From Chlamydiota bacterium (lineage in GTDB: Bacteria; Chlamydiota; Chlamydiia; Chlamydiales; SM23-39), in assembly GCA_027449725.1 (NCBI GenBank), contig DAIDLB010000286.1:1-9070 (forward strand): 9,070 nt of DNA. Reading direction: 5' to 3'. Both the position numbers and the translations under genes were made by a program. The notes below the pieces were generated by a model. That model did no database searches and had not been told where the DNA came from. It saw nothing but the letters and a program-made list of their open reading frames with translations. Of this stretch, positions 6,985 to 9,070 are shown piece after piece (position 1 is the first letter of the stretch; each line of letters begins with the position of its first letter).

Positions 6985-7377
6985 ATGAACCCGATTGCCG
7001 TTCTCATTTCTTCTATCGGATTTGGCCTAATTTCAGCCTATCTCGCCAACCGGAAGGGGCGAAACCCCTACACCTGGTTCACGATCGGCTTTATCTTTGG
7101 GCTTCTCGGCGTCCTTGCCCTGTTCATCCTGCCGCAGCCGCGCAAGAAAAATATTCAACCCGACCAGCCAATCCCCTCTCCTCAGCCCTTCATTGACGGG
7201 CCGAGCGACCGCTTTTGGTACTATCTGGACGAAGCCAGGGCGAGCCAAGGCCCCATGAGTCATAACGCCTTGACGCAGGCATGGCAAAACGGTTCCATTG
7301 GTTCGAGCACCTTCGTTTGGCACGAAGAACTTTCCACCTGGAAGCCGCTTCAGGAATTGATCAAATACAAAGTATAA
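6985..7377 (+). CDS. Small membrane protein with C-terminal GYF_2 (DUF4339) domain
   Basis: The 130-residue protein has two hydrophobic helices (about 4-20 and 30-49) connected by a short basic loop (ANRKGRN), then a proline-rich linker (about 51-72) and a C-terminal GYF_2 domain at 77-124. The domain's signature residues are present: WYYLD (78-82), QGPMS (88-92), then TFVWHEELSTWKPL (109-122). GYF domains bind proline-rich peptides; GYF_2 proteins in bacteria are mostly uncharacterised. The predicted topology is both ends inside, placing the domain in the cytoplasm, following the positive loop rule only loosely. The start is supported by the hydrophobic N-terminus directly after the ATG; the ribosome-binding site is weak. 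It is divergent from asp23, which may indicate a shared envelope role. Confidence 0.8.
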   Translation: MNPIAVLISSIGFGLISAYLANRKGRNPYTWFTIGFIFGLLGVLALFILPQPRKKNIQPDQPIPSPQPFIDGPSDRFWYYLDEARASQGPMSHNALTQAWQNGSIGSSTFVWHEELSTWKPLQELIKYKV

Positions 7378-7404
7378 AAAGGGCGAGGAAGCCTCACCCT
7401 TTTG
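7377..7404. terminator. Bidirectional rho-independent terminator between convergent genes
   Basis: AAAAGGGCGAGG (7377-7388) pairs with CCTCACCCTTTT (7392-7403) around a three-base AAG loop with one C-A mismatch. The stem's outer A-T pairs give a T-run on each strand, so it can end both the GYF_2 transcript (its stop codon overlaps the first bases) and the minus-strand rpmJ-rpsN transcript, which ends 11 bases away. Confidence 0.85.
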
Positions 7405-7414
7405 TGGTATAATT

Positions 7415-7720
7415 CTACCAGCTGGCCTTGAAGACGCCGGGAAGAAGGCCTTGGTGGGCCATTTCGCGGAAGCAGAGGCGAGACAGATTGAAGAGACGCA
7501 GGTGCCCGCGGGCGCGGCCGGTGAATTGGCAGCGGTTGCGCAGACGTACACGCGAAGAATTTTTTGGCATCTTGTTCAAGGCATCGACAGCGGCCATCCG
7601 CTCGTCTTCGCTCTTGTTCATGTCGAGAATGACGTTTTTCAGATGCTGGCGCTTCTCTTTTTTTGTCTGTACCAGTTTCTGTCTTCTCTTCTGTTTTGCG
7701 ATCGCAGATCTTGTTGCCAT
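7415..7720 (-). CDS. rpsN: 30S ribosomal protein S14
   Basis: The protein has 101 residues, the length of the long S14 form. It starts MATRSAIAKQKRRQKL and carries the conserved C-terminal block with RNRCQFTGRARGHLR (61-75), SRLCFREMA (80-88) and the end GVFKASW. S14 binds 16S rRNA in the head of the 30S subunit. It has only two cysteines (C64 and C83), so it is the zinc-free type without paired CxxC motifs. It lies 13 bases after the rpmJ stop codon; AAAGGGA, which overlaps that stop, is the ribosome-binding site. The rpmJ-rpsN pair matches the chlamydial order as I remember it. Confidence 0.97.
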   Translation of the reverse strand: MATRSAIAKQKRRQKLVQTKKEKRQHLKNVILDMNKSEDERMAAVDALNKMPKNSSRVRLRNRCQFTGRARGHLRLFNLSRLCFREMAHQGLLPGVFKASW

Positions 7721-7733
7721 TGAAAAATTCCCT

Positions 7734-7871
7734 TTACTTCTTGCGTGCCGGCCCCTTCTGCCGCTGTTTGCGGTTCGGGTCCTTTTTGTTGATTACGTAT
7801 ACTCGGCCGCGGCGGCGTACCACCTGGTCGCCCTTGGAGGCGTCGGCCTTGATCGAAGCTCTTACTTTCAT
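7734..7871 (-). CDS. rpmJ: 50S ribosomal protein L36
   Basis: The 45-residue, strongly basic protein starts [20 protein letters not shown] and ends GPARKK. The block [17 protein letters not shown] at 22-38 is typical of the long cysteine-free L36 form. It lacks the CxxC...C...H zinc site found in short L36 proteins. It lies in the large subunit near the peptidyl-transferase region. The ATG at 7871 is preceded by GAGAGAAA; an upstream ATG at 7928 in the same frame would add 19 residues with no family counterpart, so it is not used. It is the first gene of an operon with rpsN. Confidence 0.93.
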   Translation of the reverse strand: MKVRASIKADASKGDQVVRRRGRVYVINKKDPNRKQRQKGPARKK

Positions 7872-7898
7872 CGATTTCTCTCGGTTTGAAAGGCATAC

Positions 7899-7928
7899 CT
7901 TATACCTTTTTCCCCTATTTCCAGACAA
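7899..7928 (-). promoter_or_regulatory. Candidate promoter of the rpmJ-rpsN operon
   Basis: On the minus strand TTGTCT (7928-7923) and TATAAG (7904-7899) are 18 bases apart. The -10 box lies 27 bases before the L36 ATG. It is the best match in the 214-base divergent region between rpmJ and rpmH. Confidence 0.5.
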
Positions 7929-8043
7929 TCTGAAAAAAAAGGCTCCTCAAACTTTCGGTCAAAAATGGACAAGCGCCTACCCCATTTCCGGCCTGCGGAG
8001 CGGGTTTTGCAATTCCCTCTAGCCATTTTCTCCCCTTCTGAGC

Positions 8044-8049
8044 TATAGT
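8044..8049 (+). promoter_or_regulatory. Candidate -10 box for rpmH-rnpA
   Basis: TATAGT at 8044-8049 lies about 40 bases before the rpmH start. At the 17-base spacing the -35 would be AGCCAT, which is poor, so the match is only partial. The remaining sequence of the divergent region (about 7930-8040) shows no tRNA and no convincing gene; a weak hairpin CCTGC-GGA-GCGGG followed by TTTT occurs at 7993-8008. Confidence 0.35.
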
Positions 8050-8072
8050 CATGGTACAAATTTTCCCATTTT

Positions 8073-8088
8073 GAAAGGATGAAAAATG
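8073..8088 (+). promoter_or_regulatory. Shared ribosome-binding site and twin start codons of rnpA and rpmH
   Basis: GAAAGG (8073-8078) is followed immediately by one ATG (8079-8081) and, after four bases, by a second ATG (8086-8088). Spacing is good for the second start, which opens rpmH. It is too short for the first, which opens the extended RnpA frame, so that start would be used weakly. This predicts much more L34 than RnpA. Confidence 0.6.
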
Positions 8089-8558
8089 AAACGCACTTAC
8101 CAACCGAGCAAAATCAAGCGCAAGAAGACACACGGTTTCAGGACCCGCATGAAGACCGCCGGAGGCAGAAAAGTCATCAGCCGCCGCCGAAGGGCCGGCC
8201 GCAAAGCGCTTGCCGCCTGATCTTTCCCAAAAGCGCCAAGCTGACCACCCGCTTTGAATTCAAGCGGCTCTCCAAGCAGGGCCACAGGCTGGTCGGCAAG
8301 GCGATTTGCCTTGATTGGCTCAAAACCGGCCTCCCCCAAACCCGGCTCGGGCTGACCGTGTCCGCACGCTATGGCGCCGCTCACGAGCGGAACCTCTTCA
8401 AGCGGCGGATCCGCGAAGCGTTTCGCCTTTCCCTCCCCGGCCTGCCGGCCTCACTCGACCTCAACGTCCTTCCCAGACAAAGGGCTAAGACCGCGACCTT
8501 TGAAGAGCTGTCCAAAGAACTGCTCCACCTCATCGGAAAAATCGATGTCCCTCAATAA
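8079..8558 (+). CDS. rnpA: Ribonuclease P protein component, probably N-terminally extended and overlapping rpmH
   Basis: RnpA is the protein subunit of RNase P and helps its RNA cleave the 5' leader of tRNA precursors. The conserved part begins at R46: [16 protein letters not shown] (49-64), the strand with [11 protein letters not shown] (89-99), and the RNR motif [10 protein letters not shown] (104-113). From the ATG at 8079 the protein has 159 residues, about 40 more than usual. The first 46 residues, rich in Q, P, H, E and R, are encoded over rpmH in a different frame. Between 8079 and the conserved core there is no ATG, GTG or TTG in frame. The only other candidate is CTG at 8217, which overlaps the rpmH stop as CTGA and would give a normal 113-residue protein. 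I list the ATG because it is the only canonical start, but the CTG is a real competitor. The end overlaps the helicase gene by 14 bases. Confidence 0.9.
   Translation: MKNETHLPTEQNQAQEDTRFQDPHEDRRRQKSHQPPPKGRPQSACRLIFPKSAKLTTRFEFKRLSKQGHRLVGKAICLDWLKTGLPQTRLGLTVSARYGAAHERNLFKRRIREAFRLSLPGLPASLDLNVLPRQRAKTATFEELSKELLHLIGKIDVPQ
8086..8220 (+). CDS. rpmH: 50S ribosomal protein L34
   Basis: The 44-residue, highly basic protein starts [18 protein letters not shown] and ends GRKALAA, matching L34 along its full length, including GFRTRM and the arginine-rich SRRRRAGRK segment. L34 is a small protein of the large ribosomal subunit. GAAAGG seven bases upstream of its ATG is a proper ribosome-binding site. 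Its entire reading frame is contained, shifted by one base, within the extended RnpA frame starting at 8079. rpmH-rnpA is a widespread gene pair. Confidence 0.96.
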   Translation: MKRTYQPSKIKRKKTHGFRTRMKTAGGRKVISRRRRAGRKALAA

Positions 8559-9070
8559 AGAACAGGAAATGGCGGTTCTCTCTACTGAGGGACGAGTGCT
8601 TGTCCTCGCAGGCGCCGGCAGCGGAAAGACCCGCGTCATCGCCTACCGGATTGCGCATCTCGTCGGGATGGGAAAGCCCCCCGAATCGATCCTCGGCCTC
8701 ACCTTCACCAACAAGGCGGCGGCGGAGATGCGCCAGCGGGTCGAGGAGCTGATCGGCCCCGCTGCGGCGAAAAAAGTGACGCTCAGCACCTTCCACAGTT
8801 TCTGCATGCAGGTGCTGCGCCGCGAGATCACCCACCTCGGCTACACGCGCGATTTCAGCCTCTATGACGAGAGAGATCTCCGCCGTCTGATCACCCAGAT
8901 GGCAAGGGAGCATCTGGGACATGAGGGAGAGCTTCCTTCCCTCGAGCCCACCTTCGCCGCGCTGGCGAAAGCCTCCCAGGGCACCGAGGAGGAAGAGACG
9001 ACCTGGCACGACAAATTCTCACAGGAAATTCATACTCGCCTCCAGTCGACGCTCCGAGCATACAACGCGG
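8545..9070 (+). CDS. uvrD: UvrD/Rep-type superfamily 1 DNA helicase, N-terminal part (cut by window edge)
   Basis: The open frame runs 175 codons to the right edge. It shows the N-terminal ATPase lobe of a UvrD/Rep/PcrA 3'-5' helicase: Q motif LNKEQEMAV (3-11), Walker A GAGSGKT (23-29, K28 binds ATP), motif Ia TFTNKAAAEM (53-62) and motif Ib STFHSF (81-86), followed by the beginning of the 1B subdomain (FSLYDERDLRRLI at 104-116). These enzymes unwind DNA in excision and mismatch repair and displace proteins from DNA. The symbol is a family-level call; Rep or PcrA would fit equally by eye. The ATG at 8545 lies 14 bases inside the 3' end of rnpA, which indicates translational coupling. A helicase gene directly after rnpA is unusual: yidD or yidC often follows it in other bacteria. 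Confidence 0.93.
   Translation, partial: MSLNKEQEMAVLSTEGRVLVLAGAGSGKTRVIAYRIAHLVGMGKPPESILGLTFTNKAAAEMRQRVEELIGPAAAKKVTLSTFHSFCMQVLRREITHLGYTRDFSLYDERDLRRLITQMAREHLGHEGELPSLEPTFAALAKASQGTEEEETTWHDKFSQEIHTRLQSTLRAYNA

Noticed and set aside
7428..7889. Plus-strand open frames of 90-153 codons opposite rpsN and rpmJ
   Set aside because: S14 and L36 on the minus strand are unambiguous, so these are shadows.
7993..8008. Short G+C-rich hairpin followed by TTTT between rpmJ and rpmH
   Set aside because: The stem is only five pairs with a wobble, and no plus-strand gene ends just upstream, so I do not call a terminator.
7929..8085. Possible tRNA or replication origin near rpmH
   Set aside because: No cloverleaf or T-loop pattern, and no repeated DnaA-box-like nonamers are visible.
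7868..8133. Minus-strand open frames of 63 and 72 codons in the rpmJ-rpmH divergent region
   Set aside because: They overlap either the rpmH start or the rpmJ start and its candidate promoter, and match no family I know. A real gene here would require antisense overlap with rpmH.
8530..9009. Minus-strand 159-codon open frame at the right edge
   Set aside because: It is antisense to the helicase gene, whose Walker A and motif Ia/Ib are clear.

Overview
The window looks like a chromosomal segment of a bacterium in the phylum Chlamydiota, probably one of the amoeba-associated (environmental) families rather than Chlamydia itself. Three things suggest this. The 45-residue, cysteine-free L36 and the 101-residue S14 ending in ASW match the chlamydial forms I remember. 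The ribosomal genes sit in divergent pairs (rpmJ-rpsN and rpmH-rnpA). uvrC lies nearby, as I recall for Chlamydia. The extra genes (an atypical kinase-like protein and an unusual M48 protease) fit a host-associated organism. The phylum call rests on remembered sequences, not on a search.

Layout from left to right. (1) 1-1221, minus strand: one open frame of 407 codons that runs off the left edge. It resembles the PI3/4-kinase / actin-fragmin-kinase type of atypical kinase. (2) 1222-1410: divergent intergenic region with a candidate minus-strand promoter and a 20-codon TTG-started micro-ORF behind a very strong ribosome-binding site, just before uvrC. (3) 1411-3228: uvrC, complete. (4) 3293-4051: a MerR-type regulator with a TipAS-like ligand domain, closed by a clear terminator. 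(5) 4167-5888: a 573-residue M48-type metalloprotease with internal hydrophobic segments. (6) 5940-6871, minus strand: an asp23-amaP-like envelope operon, divergent from (7) 6985-7377, a small membrane protein with a cytoplasmic-type GYF_2 domain. (8) A hairpin at 7377-7404 can terminate transcription from both sides. (9) 7415-7871, minus strand: rpmJ-rpsN. (10) 8079 to the right edge, plus strand: rpmH, rnpA and a UvrD/Rep-type helicase, tightly overlapped.

The most notable feature is at rpmH/rnpA. The RnpA reading frame has no ATG, GTG or TTG start near the conserved N-terminus of the protein. Its only canonical start is an ATG seven bases upstream of the rpmH ATG, so rpmH would lie entirely inside an N-terminally extended rnpA in another frame. 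This is the arrangement known from Thermus. The competing explanation is a CTG start overlapping the rpmH stop codon. Other points of interest are the edge kinase-like gene, the Asp23/AmaP pair in what seems to be a Gram-negative-type organism, and the joining of a DNA helicase gene to the rpmH-rnpA operon.

Base composition differs between regions. The kinase-like and M48 genes are visibly richer in A+T than uvrC, the ribosomal genes and the helicase, which fits an accessory origin for those two. I see no tRNA, rRNA, CRISPR array or insertion sequence.
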